Source of the DNA: Gordionus sp. m RMFG-2023
Taxonomy: Eukaryota > Nematomorpha > Gordioida > Chordodea > Parachordodidae
Reading direction: 5' to 3'
NCBI RefSeq assembly: GCF_954871325.1
Contig: NC_088778.1
Coordinates: 19,515,120-19,579,119, forward strand
Length of the DNA stretch: 64,000 nucleotides
Under the pieces are notes generated by a model, which searched no databases, was not told where the DNA came from, and worked only from the letters and a program-made list of their open reading frames with translations. The position numbers and the translations under genes were made by a program. Shown in pieces: positions 23,326-33,168 of this stretch. How positions within the stretch are numbered: the first letter of the stretch is position 1; each line of letters starts with the position of its first letter.

Positions 23326-23445
23326 TTACATGTTTTCTATTATTTTACGATTCTAAACCTACTCATAAATTAAATATCAAAGATATCATTTTTTTTTAAT
23401 TTTTAGGTTTTCCACATGATTTATACCCAAATATTAAAAAAAGCG

Positions 23446-23772
23446 AGAACAAAAATGAAAAAATCAAATCAAATGATGTTAAAAGACTTCAGAATATATT
23501 AGAGATAAATTCATCAAAATTGCCCAATGTAAGGGCTTACTCGAATCCGATCAAGAAAGTTGAAATCAAGGGAAAATAATCAGCCAAAAAAGGATTATAA
23601 AGCCGATAAACGTAAATCAAAAAAAATTCAGGATAACTCTAGGGATGAGGAATCAGCATCTCAGACTAAATTATAAATTTATCAGAAACAAAAAAATATG
23701 TGACTGGCGATCAAAGAAATCGACAAGAAGAGCTATCAAAAAGGCAAAAATCTACAAACTCCAACAAGAATA
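23446..23772. other. no gene recognised
   Basis: A Lys-rich open stretch with no recognisable motif; no signals that decide a gene. Confidence 0.3.
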
Positions 23773-23994
23773 CAGTGTTGTGATGATTTAATGAAACATA
23801 TTAAGGATTAAATTAAAACCCATTTATATACAATTATAATCTTTGCAAAAATAATTAAAATAACAAAAGGAATAATAAAAGAAATTTCAATAATGCTTTG
23901 TCTATATTTTAATTATTTTTGCAAAGATTATAATTTTATATGGATGGGTTTTATTTTAATCGTCAATATATTTCATTAAATCATCACAACACTG
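23773..23994. mobile_element. Tc1/mariner-type MITE, 222 bp
   Basis: Begins CAGTGTTGTGATGATTTAAT and ends with its complement (CATCACAACACTG), arms about 90 bp long with a few mismatches and a loop of about 40 bp. Each end is flanked by TA (23771-23772 and 23995-23996), the target duplication of this superfamily. No coding sequence. Confidence 0.88.
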
Positions 23995-23996
23995 TA

Positions 23997-24331
23997 AACT
24001 GACATCTAAAACAATCAACTTCGATATAAATATTTTTATTTGGTGTTGATACTGAATAAATTTTATTCCGGTCACAGTTATATTAACTTAAATATATAAA
24101 TAAAACCAAAAAATAATACTGCCAGAAAAATTAAAATATTTGATTATAAAATGACAGTTGCTTGGCTAATAAAGATTTTATAACGCTAGCCTAAAAAATG
24201 AGTGAAATATTTTTAAACAATTGTTATTAAAATTTTATTATTCCTTAATATATTTTGAAGAATACTTTAGATTTATGAAATTCCTTAGTTTTATTATAAG
24301 CAATTTTTTTTTCTTACCTAATATATCGAGC
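23997..24331. other. AT-rich, nothing recognised
   Basis: Flank between the mariner-type MITE and the large hAT element; no features. Confidence 0.35.
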
Positions 24332-24650
24332 CAGGCGCGTGCGCAACGTGGGGGGGGGGGCAGGGGGGCAAATTTCCCCCTCCAAAGTCAAAAAATGCAG
24401 ATGCCGGATATATTTTTCAAAAATATTATTGTTTATATTAATATATATTTGTTAATATTTATTCCTATCTCATATTAAATATTTAGTTACATTTATTTAT
24501 CACATTCATCTATTAAGTTATTTTATCAATTAATTTCGATTTCAAGTTTTCCAGCGTGATATTTACTTAATATTTTCAAATTTTTAGTGGCGTAATATTT
24601 ATCTAACATTTTCAAATTTCAAGTCAAATTATAATTATTTCTGAAACTCC

Positions 24651-25230
24651 TTGTCCAACAGGGAGAAAGAAATTGCAAGCTTGTCCAAAGAGATAGAGTC
24701 TTCGCCATCAAGCAGTAAGAGCTTTTATGGAGTTAGAAGAGCCGATTATTTGCTATTACTAAAATATTACAATGGCCTGAAAGAAATATTTCCTCAAAGC
24801 AAGAAAATTATTGTATTCAATGCTTATTTTAAATTTTTTTTTCTCTTTAGAATATATTATTTAATTATACAACTATATGTAATGCCTTTCAAAAACATGA
24901 CATTGACTTGATTAAGAAGATGAGAATAGCGGAGAGCATTTTATTAGAACTCAAGGAAATTAGAGCTAATGTTGATGAAGAATTTCATTTTTTATATGTT
25001 ATTGTTTAGTCAAAAGCAGAGCTATACGTGTTTAATATTTGTCTCCCTCTACTTGCAGCAAGACAAGCTCATCGTTAAAACATTAATATAGGATATAAGA
25101 TAATTATAAAACAAATGTCCCATCTCTTAGATACATTTATAACCCAAATAAATGAATGGTTTTTAATTCATCATGCAGCACTTACCAATCTGCAGATATT
25201 ACTTGCACAAAAGCCTTACCAACCTGTTAA
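24651..25230 (+). pseudogene. hAT transposase (ZMYM1-like type), middle part
   Basis: Shifted frames give HDIDLIKKMRIAESILLELK (about 24897-24960) and ARQAHR then YKIIIKQMSHLLDTFITQIN (about 25050-25160). They resemble the middle of the hAT transposases annotated in animals as zinc finger MYM-type protein 1-like (the R-Q-T-x-R segment and the long helix after it). Stops and shifts show decay. The C-terminal part of the same protein type reappears at 29893, on the same strand and in the right order. The opening frame (from a TTG at 24651) is not clearly part of it. Confidence 0.65.
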
Positions 25231-25534
25231 ATATAAAAATAAAATGAATAATATAACCTTTAAAATTATATAACCTTAAAAAATTTACTTTCTTACTTTT
25301 CTTTTTCTATATGTAAAAATTTAAATTTCTTTTTCTTTAACCTTAAAATAGATCTTCTTAAATTTTATAAAATTCTTTTTTTGTATATATGTAAATAATT
25401 ATAAAAAATAATATATATATAGAATAAAAATTGTAAAAGTATAATTTAGATATATAAAAAATTAATTTAATTTATTGTTTTCTCACTGCCTTCCTTGTTT
25501 TATCACAACCATTTAAATTTTATATAACTTTTTT

Positions 25535-25995
25535 AGATTATGAAGAAATTAAAAACTTCATATTATATGAAAAATATCCAATCCGTTTAACAAAGAACAA
25601 TGGTGAGAAGATTTTTGTGAAAGCCTACAAATTTACTATACGCAATGATAAATTATATTCCATACACACAATGGGGAAGTTATTATGAACACTACTAGAA
25701 GAAAAGAACTTATAAAAACAGTTCACAGTGGTTGTGATAATAATATTGAAGCAATTTTTACTGGCCATTTTGGTATTAACAAGACTCAAAAAAAATTGGC
25801 TGATAAGTAAAATATCTTCATTGTCATAATTAATATTTTATTTTAGCGTCTGGTGGCCAAATATGAAAGATGATGTAGTCAAATTTATTAATTCTTGTGA
25901 CACTTGTCAAAGGTGTAATACTAGATTTGATAAAACTACCAATGAGTTACAATCAATTCCTGTTAGAGTAATGGTAGTAAAACCATTGATTTCTT
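25535..25995 (+). pseudogene. integrase-like protein (KRBA2/Ginger type), H2C2 domain
   Basis: Plus-strand frames give YEEIKNFILYEKYPIRL, then, after a one-base shift, KTVHSGCDNNIEAIF, TGHFGINKTQKKLAD, and after a 40-bp GT-AG intron (25807-25846) WWPNMKDDVVKFINSCDTCQ and RCNTRFDKTTNEL. This is the His-His-Cys-Cys zinc-binding domain that precedes a DDE integrase core, in the form seen in KRAB-A domain-containing protein 2 and Ginger-type DNA transposons. The DDE core is not recognisable downstream, where the BED hAT is inserted at 26238. Not functional as seen. Confidence 0.8.
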
Positions 25996-26237
25996 AAATT
26001 TTTTATAGTTTTAGTGATTTTAACTGTATAAAATTTTTAAATATATTTTTTATTTATAGTCTTATTAATGATATGACACTATACTATTATCAATAGTTGG
26101 GATTGACAAACACAAAAGTATAAATTATGATTTTTAACAACAAAATATTTATAATATTTAGGCAATGTAGAGCTAATGAGTCCCTGTGGGAAACAGATAA
26201 AAACCCGAGCAAATATTTGTAACATAAAACATTATGT

Positions 26238-27718
26238 CAGAGACCTGCAAGCCTGGGCCGGGCCGTATTTTAAATTTTTTAAATATACCCGGGCCGGGCC
26301 TAAAAAATTTTTTTTTAAATATATCAGGGCCGGGCCTAAAAATTTTTTTTTAATATATCCGGGCCGGGCCTAAGATTGTTAAACCCGGGCCGGGCCTTAA
26401 TATTTTATAAAAATTTTTACATTTACATTATGAGTTAATGGTTATAAGATTATATTATATTATAGTTATGATTAATATAATATTGGGTGATGGTTAACAT
26501 ACCTAACACCCACAGATCGATCTAATTATTAATTTCCTGCAAATTTATTCAAAGTATTAATATATTTTTTTATAATTCATATCAACATATTTTACCAAAA
26601 CAATCAAATAAAGGAATATCTTAAATAAGCCCCAATATTCAAGTATTAATAATATATTTTTTATAATTCATATCTAAATTTTTAGAATATTTACCAAAAC
26701 AATCAAATAAAGGAATATCATGGCACAAAATACTAATGATATAATTAATAAAATTAAAAATAATATTTATTCTTTTAGAAATACAAATAATAATTTAAAA
26801 TCTGAAATATGGGCTAAATTTAACATCATCATAGATGAAAATAAAAAAAACATTGGCTACGTACAATGTAAGAATTGTTCAAGTATATTATCTTATAATT
26901 ATAAACATGGTACATCACATCTAAAAAGACATAAATGTGATGGTAAATCCATGAAGATTAATAAATTTTTTTTACACCTGAAAAACCAACCTATAAATGT
27001 AATATAAAATATTTTAAAATTATAAAATAAATTATATTAATATTGTGCAATTAGATTATATTTTCAAAATACTATTTATTATACATGCATTTTTTTAAAT
27101 AGCGATTTATTTTTATTTTATAAATTAAATAGTAAATTAAATACAATATATTATATTTTCAAAATATTTTCCATTTTTATAAATTAAATATTAGTTTTAT
27201 TTTTTTTAAATGCAATATAAAATATAGTATATGCTCAAAATATTATTACCATTTTTATGAATATTAGTTTTATTTTTATAAATGCAAATAGTATATGCTC
27301 AAAATATCCATTTTTATAAATAACAGTTTTATAATTTTTATAAATTCAATATAATATTCTCAAAATATTAGCTTTTTTCATGTATTTTTTAAATAATAAA
27401 CGATAATACTCGCTGAAAAATATGGTAAAATACCTCATAGGTGAATTTTTGTATATACCAGGTCGAATATAATTTTAAAAAATTCCGAGCCGGGCCTGAA
27501 ATTTTTTTTTAAAAAAATATCCCGGCCGGGCCTTTAATTTTTAAATCCGGGCCGGGCCGTAAAAATTTTTTTTAAATTTATCCGGGCCGGGCCTTAAATC
27601 TTTAAATCGGGCCGGGCCGGGCCGTAAAAAAATTTTTTAAAAAATATCAGGGCCGGGCCGGGCCTAAAAAATTTAAAACCGGGCCGGGCCGTGCAAATGG
27701 TGCCTCTGCAGGTCTCTG
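26238..27718 (+). mobile_element. hAT element with GGGCCGGGCC subterminal repeats and 8-bp TSD
   Basis: Begins CAGAGACCTGCA and ends TGCAGGTCTCTG. The duplication CATTATGT stands at 26230-26237 and 27719-27726. Both ends carry tandem GGGCCGGGCC motifs separated by A/T runs (about five on the left, eight on the right), a striking GC island in AT-rich DNA. Length 1481 bp. One complete frame (26720-27007) encodes a BED finger; no catalytic part is present, so the element is probably non-autonomous. An isolated right end of the same family is at 29881-29892. Confidence 0.95.
26720..27007 (+). CDS. small BED-type zinc-finger protein
   Basis: A 95-residue open frame with start ATG at 26720. Residues about 33-72 fit a BED finger: SEIWAKFNIIID, CKNCSSIL, then HLKRHKC with the paired His residues. 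BED fingers are the DNA-binding heads of hAT transposases. Here the protein ends about 20 residues after the finger with a hydrophobic, basic tail and has no RNase H-like domain. It lies inside a hAT with matching ends. It may be a truncated transposase, or a stand-alone end-binding protein. The frame itself is intact. Confidence 0.8.
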   Translation: MAQNTNDIINKIKNNIYSFRNTNNNLKSEIWAKFNIIIDENKKNIGYVQCKNCSSILSYNYKHGTSHLKRHKCDGKSMKINKFFLHLKNQPINVI

Positions 27719-27726
27719 CATTATGT

Positions 27727-28510
27727 TACAAGAAAAGATATAGTTTAAAAATAAATTAATTTTATATTTATATATTTATCAAGATAACACAATTAAAGCA
27801 GGACAGAAAAAAGGTTAAAACTTTTAAAAATTTATTAAATAACTTTTAAGCAGTTTCCAGGTTACCAAGTGAAAAGTTTCATGCTTCTACCATAAAAGGT
27901 ATACAGTTGATTCAATTATTAAATAATATTCCTTTTTTTATGTGATGAAGAAAATTTTCAAGAACCAGCAATTAAAAATGTAAAGCTTAATGCGGAAGAA
28001 AATCATATCAAGGGTAATATTTTCATATATTTTATATTAAATCCTTTTTAAAAATATCTAGTTTTGAAATTACAAAATACGATAGTTGGAGAGGATTATA
28101 AATGTCAAAACAAAAAAGATATAATAAAAAATATTTAATATACATATTTCTTAGATGATGGAGTTAAAACAATAAGTGAAGCATTGAAAATGCTAAAGCC
28201 TGATGACCATCGACCTTATAGTAACATTTTTAAGAATTGATAAAATTAATTTTTTAATTTAATAGTTGCCCCGCCTCACAATTTGAAGATTGTAGATGGC
28301 GAAGTAGGCAAGCTTAATAGAAATGGTATAAATTTGCATAATTAGTAGATTTATACATATTTTTTAGATGATAAAATTATGTTAGAGACAATGATTTCCA
28401 AAATATATATTAAAAATCTTTTCCTTCCTACACACAGAAATTGGGAAATTTGTCATTCTGAACGCTTTTATTTTGCGATCTAGAAAAGATATCCAAAATA
28501 TGATAATGGT
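27727..28510 (+). other. decayed coding-like stretch between integrase and OTU parts
   Basis: Short open pieces bounded by plausible splice sites (for example DDGVKTISEALKMLKPDD after an AG at about 28154, and PPHNLKIVDGEVGKLNRNGI at about 28270) suggest exons of the integrase/OTU gene, but I recognise no family. Uncertain. Confidence 0.35.
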
Positions 28511-28514
28511 GTGA

Positions 28515-28860
28515 TGGGAGATAATTTTTTCACCGAGCGGATATTATTGGTGATGGAAATTGTCTCTTCAGGTATATATATTTACAATAAATTAATGTTA
28601 ATCATTATTATAGATGTATAACAAAGAAGTTTGTGATGACGAATGCCACTATAATTTTCTGAGACAGCAATGCATTCTCTTTATGAGAAGCAAGGATATT
28701 GTTGAACAGATGGAGAGGTTTTTGGAGAACCCGTTGACGTATATTTGGAGAGAACGGGCATGGCCAAAAATGCAACTTATGGAACAGAGGTGGAGATAGT
28801 TGCAAACTATGCCTCAGACAAATATTATTATTCATACTATTTATAAATTGGCTTATTATA
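28515..28860 (+). pseudogene. OTU-family cysteine protease domain
   Basis: At about 28530-28571 a plus-strand frame reads HRADIIGDGNCLF, the catalytic-Cys box of ovarian-tumour (OTU) proteases (GDGNCLFR). A GT-AG intron of about 43 bp may follow (28571-28613). The next open stretch reads CHYNFLRQQCILFMRSK, like the OTU helix R-x-x-x-V-x-x-M. In another frame TYGTEVEIVANYASD (about 28758-28803) matches the WGxxxEIxAxA block. The frames do not join without a shift, and the C-terminal His cannot be fixed. OTU domains accompany integrase in Ginger1 DNA transposons and occur in other eukaryotic transposons. Confidence 0.75.
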
Positions 28861-28864
28861 CCCC

Positions 28865-29099
28865 TATATCTTATTCACATCATATATCTTAATTATATCG
28901 CGTATCTTATTTACATCATATATCTTATTTGTATCGGGTATTTTATTTACATAATATATATCTTATTTATATCGCGTATCTTATTTATATCAGGATATTT
29001 TTTTAAAGCTGTTATATCTCATATTTTTTAAACTGTTATATCATATTTATATATTAAGTTTTGACCTTTTTCAAGTTATAAATAAATATATAAATTTTG
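28865..29099. repeat. short degenerate TATCTTATTTA repeats
   Basis: TATATCTTATTTACATCATA and TATCGCGTATCTTATTTA-like units recur about eight times between 28880 and 29050. Confidence 0.7.
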
Positions 29100-29865
29100 T
29101 AAAGAGAATAAAAATTTGTCATAAATGTCAAATAAGTGAGTAATTTTAAAATAATGTCAATATCACTATATTTAATCTTTACACGTCAGTCAAAAATGTC
29201 AATTTCATTAAATAAGTGAGTAATTTTTATAAGGAGTAAATCATGTCAGTCTAAAATGTCAATATCATTAAATAAGTGAGTAATTTTTATAAGGAGTAAA
29301 AGATGTCAGTCAAAAATGTCAATATCATTAAATAAGTGAGTAATTTTTATAAGGAGTAAAACATGTCAGTCAAAAATGTCAAAATCACTGTATTTATTAT
29401 ATTTAATCAGTCAATGGTTTATATCACTTAATTGATTATATTTAATCTCTAAACGTCAGTCAAAAATGTCAATTTCACTATATTTATTATATTTAATCAT
29501 TAGATGTCAGTCAAAAATGTATATCACTATATTTATTATATTTAATCTTTAAACGTCAGTCAAAAATGTCAATATCATTATATTTATAATATTTAATCTT
29601 TAAACGTCAGTCAAAAATGTCAATATTACTATATTTTTATAATCTTTAAACGTCAGTCGAAAATGTCAATATCACTATATTTATTATATTTAATCTTTAC
29701 ACGTCATTCAAAAATGTCAATATCACTTAATTTATTTATTTAATTTTTACAAGTCAGTCAAAAATGTCAATATCACTAAAATATAATATTAAATTTATGC
29801 ACGTCAATCGTTAATGTCAATATCACTATTGAGTAATTTTTATACGGAGTAAAAATAGTCCGTTG
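29100..29865. repeat. tandem array of two related units, about 60 bp and about 55 bp
   Basis: Units share GTCAGTCAAAAATGTCAAT. In 29130-29385 about four copies are followed by ATTAAATAAGTGAGTAATTT and TTATAAGGAGTAAA (period 60-62 bp). In 29385-29830 about eight copies are followed by ATCACTATATTTATTATA and TTTAATCTTTAAAC (period about 50-60 bp). It ends at the isolated hAT right end (29892). No CRISPR logic: the units are contiguous and diverged. Confidence 0.9.
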
Positions 29866-29880
29866 CATCAGGCCTGCAGG

Positions 29881-29892
29881 TCTCTGAAAAAC
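29881..29892 (+). mobile_element. isolated right end of the BED-hAT family
   Basis: TGCAGGTCTCTG preceded by GGCC, identical to the right end at 27707-27718. The adjoining bases AAAAACAT are the first of the resumed hAT transposase frame. No matching left end was found between 25.2 and 29.8 kb, so the inserted copy is incomplete or its left end was lost. Confidence 0.7.
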
Positions 29893-30024
29893 ATATCAAG
29901 AAGTACAACTTCTGAAAGTAGATTGAAAGGTTTGGATCTATTGAATATTCATAGGCATTTGACGACAAGCAAGGATGAGATAATTGAAAAATTAGCTTAA
30001 TCCCAACGAAGATTGGATTTTACA
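29893..30024 (+). pseudogene. hAT transposase C-terminal part (ZMYM1-like type)
   Basis: The plus-strand frame reads STTSESRLKGLDLLNIHRHL, then KDEIIEKLA, a stop, and SQRRLDF. This is the extreme C-terminus of ZMYM1-like hAT transposases (RLxGLALLNIHR). It starts exactly where the inserted DNA ends and completes the order begun at 24651. The pieces just before it (about 100 residues with the dimerisation core) are missing. Confidence 0.75.
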
Positions 30025-30961
30025 TGTAAATATATAACATACAAAATACAATTATTCTTAAGAAACTTTTTGTGTATTAATTTATCTTTCCAACATTTAA
30101 ATTTTTTTTACTTTATGTATAAAATTTAAAGACTAAAAATTCAAATTTCTATTTTGGGTCATTTAAGTGATTCATATAGTGGTTATATTAACTTTATATT
30201 TTATAATTCACATTTATTTTATAGTTTTTCTATATCGCCAGTTGTTATATCCGTTTTATTTTTTAATTTACATATATTTATAGTTTTTCTATACCGCCAG
30301 TTATATCCGTTTTATTTTTTAATTCACATTTATTTTATAATTTTTTATATGACGATTTATACATATAATTTTGTAATAATTCACATTAATTTAAAATTAT
30401 GTATTAGAAATAGTTATTAGTTCTAATAAATTTATGCTTGATATTTTTAAAAAAACAATAATATTTCTTAAAATTTTTTACTATCTCCCCCCCCCCCCTT
30501 CCCCGGATCAAATTCCTGCGTACGCGCCTGTATCGTAAAAAAAATTAAGCTTCTCTCAATATTTTTTTCTCTAAGCATAATAAATTAAAATAAATATTTC
30601 TTTTCTAATAAGATTTGTTCTGTCATTTCAAAATTAAAAAACATAATGAATAAAATGCAGATACATTCATTTAAAATTTAAGTTTGTTACACCCGCATTA
30701 GGCCTGGCCGGCGACTAAGGTCTAGTCAGATCCTATAAGAAATCTCAAAAATTAAATAGAAATATTGCATTTAAGAAAAAATATACCATTTTTCCAGGAA
30801 AACGAAATATTTATAAGGTAAAGATAAAATTTTGCTTAGGTTTAACCTTCGCCCGATTAAATATTTTAAAATCTACTTCGGCCCCTAGTCCTAGAAGACG
30901 TCGAACAAGCTAAATTACATCGTACAACCCGTCCAAGAATTGACTACTCAATTATCATAAA
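30025..30961. other. non-coding; right flank of the large hAT and beyond
   Basis: An 88-codon frame (30154-30420) is T-rich and hydrophobic, looks like chance, and lies in the hAT 3' region. From 30531 to 30961 nothing is recognised; GGCCTGGCCGGCGACTAAGG near 30702 is a small GC-rich patch. Confidence 0.35.
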
Positions 30962-31341
30962 TAGTATTGTTAAACGGCTTGTTTTGAGCCGTTTTTAAAA
31001 ACGCCTGTTATATTTTAAAGGTTTTATTTGACTTTCCTATATTTAATATTATATTATGGAGGTCAATATAATTGCATATTAGAAGTTAAATTACATAATT
31101 ATAAAACACTATATATAGAACAGAATTTAAAATAAAGATACCGATTGTTTAGACTATAAAAACGGCCAACTCAGTATTTCATCCAAAAAATTTTACGCAA
31201 GCCTGAAGATTTTGTTCATAGAAGGAACAAAGTCAAGACATATATTATCGTAATCTCGAGGCTAGGCAATATTTTTCTGGCTAAAATATTGAGTTAGCCG
31301 TTTTTAAAAATCGACTCAAAACGAGCCATTTAACAACACTA
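30962..31341. mobile_element. hAT-type MITE, copy 2, with 8-bp duplication
   Basis: Begins TAGTATTGTTAAACGGC and ends GCCATTTAACAACACTA; ATCATAAA flanks both sides (30954-30961 and 31342-31349). About 380 bp, no coding sequence. GTTTTGAGCCGTTTTTAAAA near the left end is inverted at the right. Ends match the 1.6-kb hAT at 33731-35362. Confidence 0.92.
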
Positions 31342-31349
31342 ATCATAAA

Positions 31350-31630
31350 TGAAAGGTTCTTTATTACAATATAGCTTTTTTAGTTTGATGATGTTTTTAT
31401 AAATTCAAAATTCTTTTTTTCAATCTAATCTAATTAGTAATATTGCGAAAAATTTCAATTTAGTTGATTTTTGAAAAAATGGCTTCATATTACCTAAGCC
31501 TTAAAATTTTCAAAAGAGAGCTAAATCTTTCTGCCACCTATTGGCAAAATCGTAAGGCTTCGATATATTTGTTTATTTTGATCTCGCCACTTTTTAAAAA
31601 TTGGTGAAATCGAGGTTTTTAACAAAACTA
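31350..31630. other. nothing recognised
   Basis: AT-rich spacer between the MITE and the next hAT element. Confidence 0.3.
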
Positions 31631-31638
31631 CTAATTAG

Positions 31639-32658
31639 TAGAATTTCATAAAATCTAGATACAGGTATCTATACAGAAAAATGTGATATCTGTATCTAGT
31701 TATGCTCCTATAAAAAGTATCTGCATCTAAATATATATATTTAAGGTATATGTATCTATTATATATTTTGATATAATTTTATTTTACGTTTTTCTTTATA
31801 AAAATTAAATATTTGATTAAATTCATTAAATATTATGTCAATTTCTTTACAAAAATAAATCAGAAAAATGTTATTTTGGACGTCAGCATAGTAAATTATA
31901 TTTAATATTTATATTAATATAAATTTATCTTATATATATCATCAATATTACAAATGATGAAGAAGCAGAAGAAATAATCAACCCGGCATCAGTGGGTTCA
32001 AATATTAAATTTCCTTGGCCAATTTATAAAGCCTATTTTAAAAATTATCCTTATTTCAAACTTGGTTGTACTTTGATACAAATGGAAGAAAATTTAAATT
32101 AAAAAAAACAATTAATACAGAGATTAGTTAGAAAATCTCTGAAAAATATCAAATAAATTAATGTGCAATTTTTTTAGCCCTAAAAGATATGATTATGAAT
32201 TATTATAAAAATTTTGACATTCATCAAATTATGAACGTTTTTTTTTAAAATGAGATTTTAATACACTTGAAGATTATTCCAATATGGTTATTCATAAGAT
32301 ATAACACCATATTGCCATCAAGTACACCGATAGAAAGAATTTTCAGTTTGGTTTTTTACACATAAACAGGGATGTCGCCTTAATGAAGAAAATTTGAGAA
32401 TGTTCTATCTTTAAATATAGCAATTATTATATATTTTGTATATAGTGAGAAAATTACTCAAATATTTTTTTAGATCACACTCAAATTTGAATTTTAACAA
32501 TGGAATTCTAAATTAGACATTTACATCTTACATAAGCATAATAAAAAGTGTATCTGTATCTATATATATTTTTCTGCTATGTGTCTGTAAATAGATAAGA
32601 TAAGTTTTTCGATGTATTTTTATTTAGTTTTTTTGAAAATTATCTTTTAACAACTCTG
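31639..32658 (+). mobile_element. hAT element, internally deleted, 7/8 target duplication
   Basis: Right end TTTTAACAACTCTG; the left end TAGAATTTCATAAAAT is a decayed version. CTAATTAG (31631-31638) and CTAATTAA (32659-32666) flank it. AGATACAGGTATCT-type motifs lie inside both ends, as in the 19.1-kb element. On the plus strand FPWPIYKAYFKNYPYF (about 32010) and, in another frame, ILPSSTPIERIFS (about 32312-32350, the dimerisation signature) are transposase relics. At 1020 bp it has lost most of the transposase. Confidence 0.88.
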
Positions 32659-32666
32659 CTAATTAA

Positions 32667-33168
32667 TATTAAAAAGAACCTTGTGAGTTTAAAAAAGGAC
32701 AATTAAAAACGAATTACAAGCATTTGGCCATGTAGTCGCAATTTAGTGAACATCTTAACTTAATTAGTAATTGTTTATATCTTTGAGGATCAATAATATT
32801 TCCAATTCATTTAAAATAGATAAAATGTGGTACTGTTTAGAAGTTTTGCTGCATAAGAACATAAATCCTACTTTTGAAACCTTTTATAAGAATTTTATAT
32901 AGTGAAAAGATATATCTGTACCCTATCATATGATAAGCCGGAATTATAGTATATGTACATTTTTTTTAATATCAAAGTTTCAGTATATATATATGTTTCT
33001 ACAACAATTGAATATAATGATTACACAAATAATGGTCAATGTAATGTTTATGACACTTGATTTTGTTTGTATATAAGTTTTCTATTGAAGTATATTATTA
33101 TTTTTATAAAACTTAATATTTCACATAACACATTAAATGAAGGACAAATAAGAATTTAATTTTCAAGT
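32667..33168. other. non-coding; likely 3' flank of the membrane-protein gene
   Basis: No frame or repeat recognised. Confidence 0.35.

Larger units (their letters stand above)
21028..23445. mobile_element. palindromic foldback element, about 2.4 kb
   Basis: The outer left segment (GCGCTTTTTTTATATTTGGG, then TACATGTGAAAACCT, then TGAGTAGGTTTA) is inverted at the right end (23330-23445). Inside each arm lie GC-rich 16-bp repeats in opposite orientation (21926-22120 and about 23190-23325) and a further inverted pair (GAAATCATTTTGAATTTTGG, CTATTTCTTTGGTTGACCA) at 22180-22340 against 22980-23160. In the left arm there is also an inverted pair of the 300-bp unit found at 38.2-39.7 kb. The extreme end resembles 39835-39857 (GAATGAT.ATTG..TAGCGC), so the family has at least two copies. 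No transposase recognised. Confidence 0.8.
24332..30530 (+). mobile_element. hAT element split by later insertions
   Basis: Left end CAGGCGCGTGCGCA followed by a G run; right end a C run followed by TGCGTACGCGCCTG, an inverted pair. The 8 bp outside are TATCGAGC and TATCGTAA, a decayed duplication (first five identical). Between the ends are two halves of one hAT transposase on the plus strand (24651-25230 and 29893-30024). They are separated by inserted DNA with an integrase gene, a BED-finger hAT, an OTU domain and tandem repeats. Confidence 0.75.

Noticed and set aside
24351-24367. G-quadruplex as an independent regulatory element
   Set aside because: The G run is part of the transposon end and is mirrored by the C run at the other end (30487-30498).
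29100-29865. CRISPR-like array
   Set aside because: Units are contiguous without unique spacers of constant length, diverge gradually, and the genome is eukaryotic.
30700-30735. tRNA-derived SINE head in a GC-rich patch
   Set aside because: No convincing A and B boxes or cloverleaf could be formed by eye.
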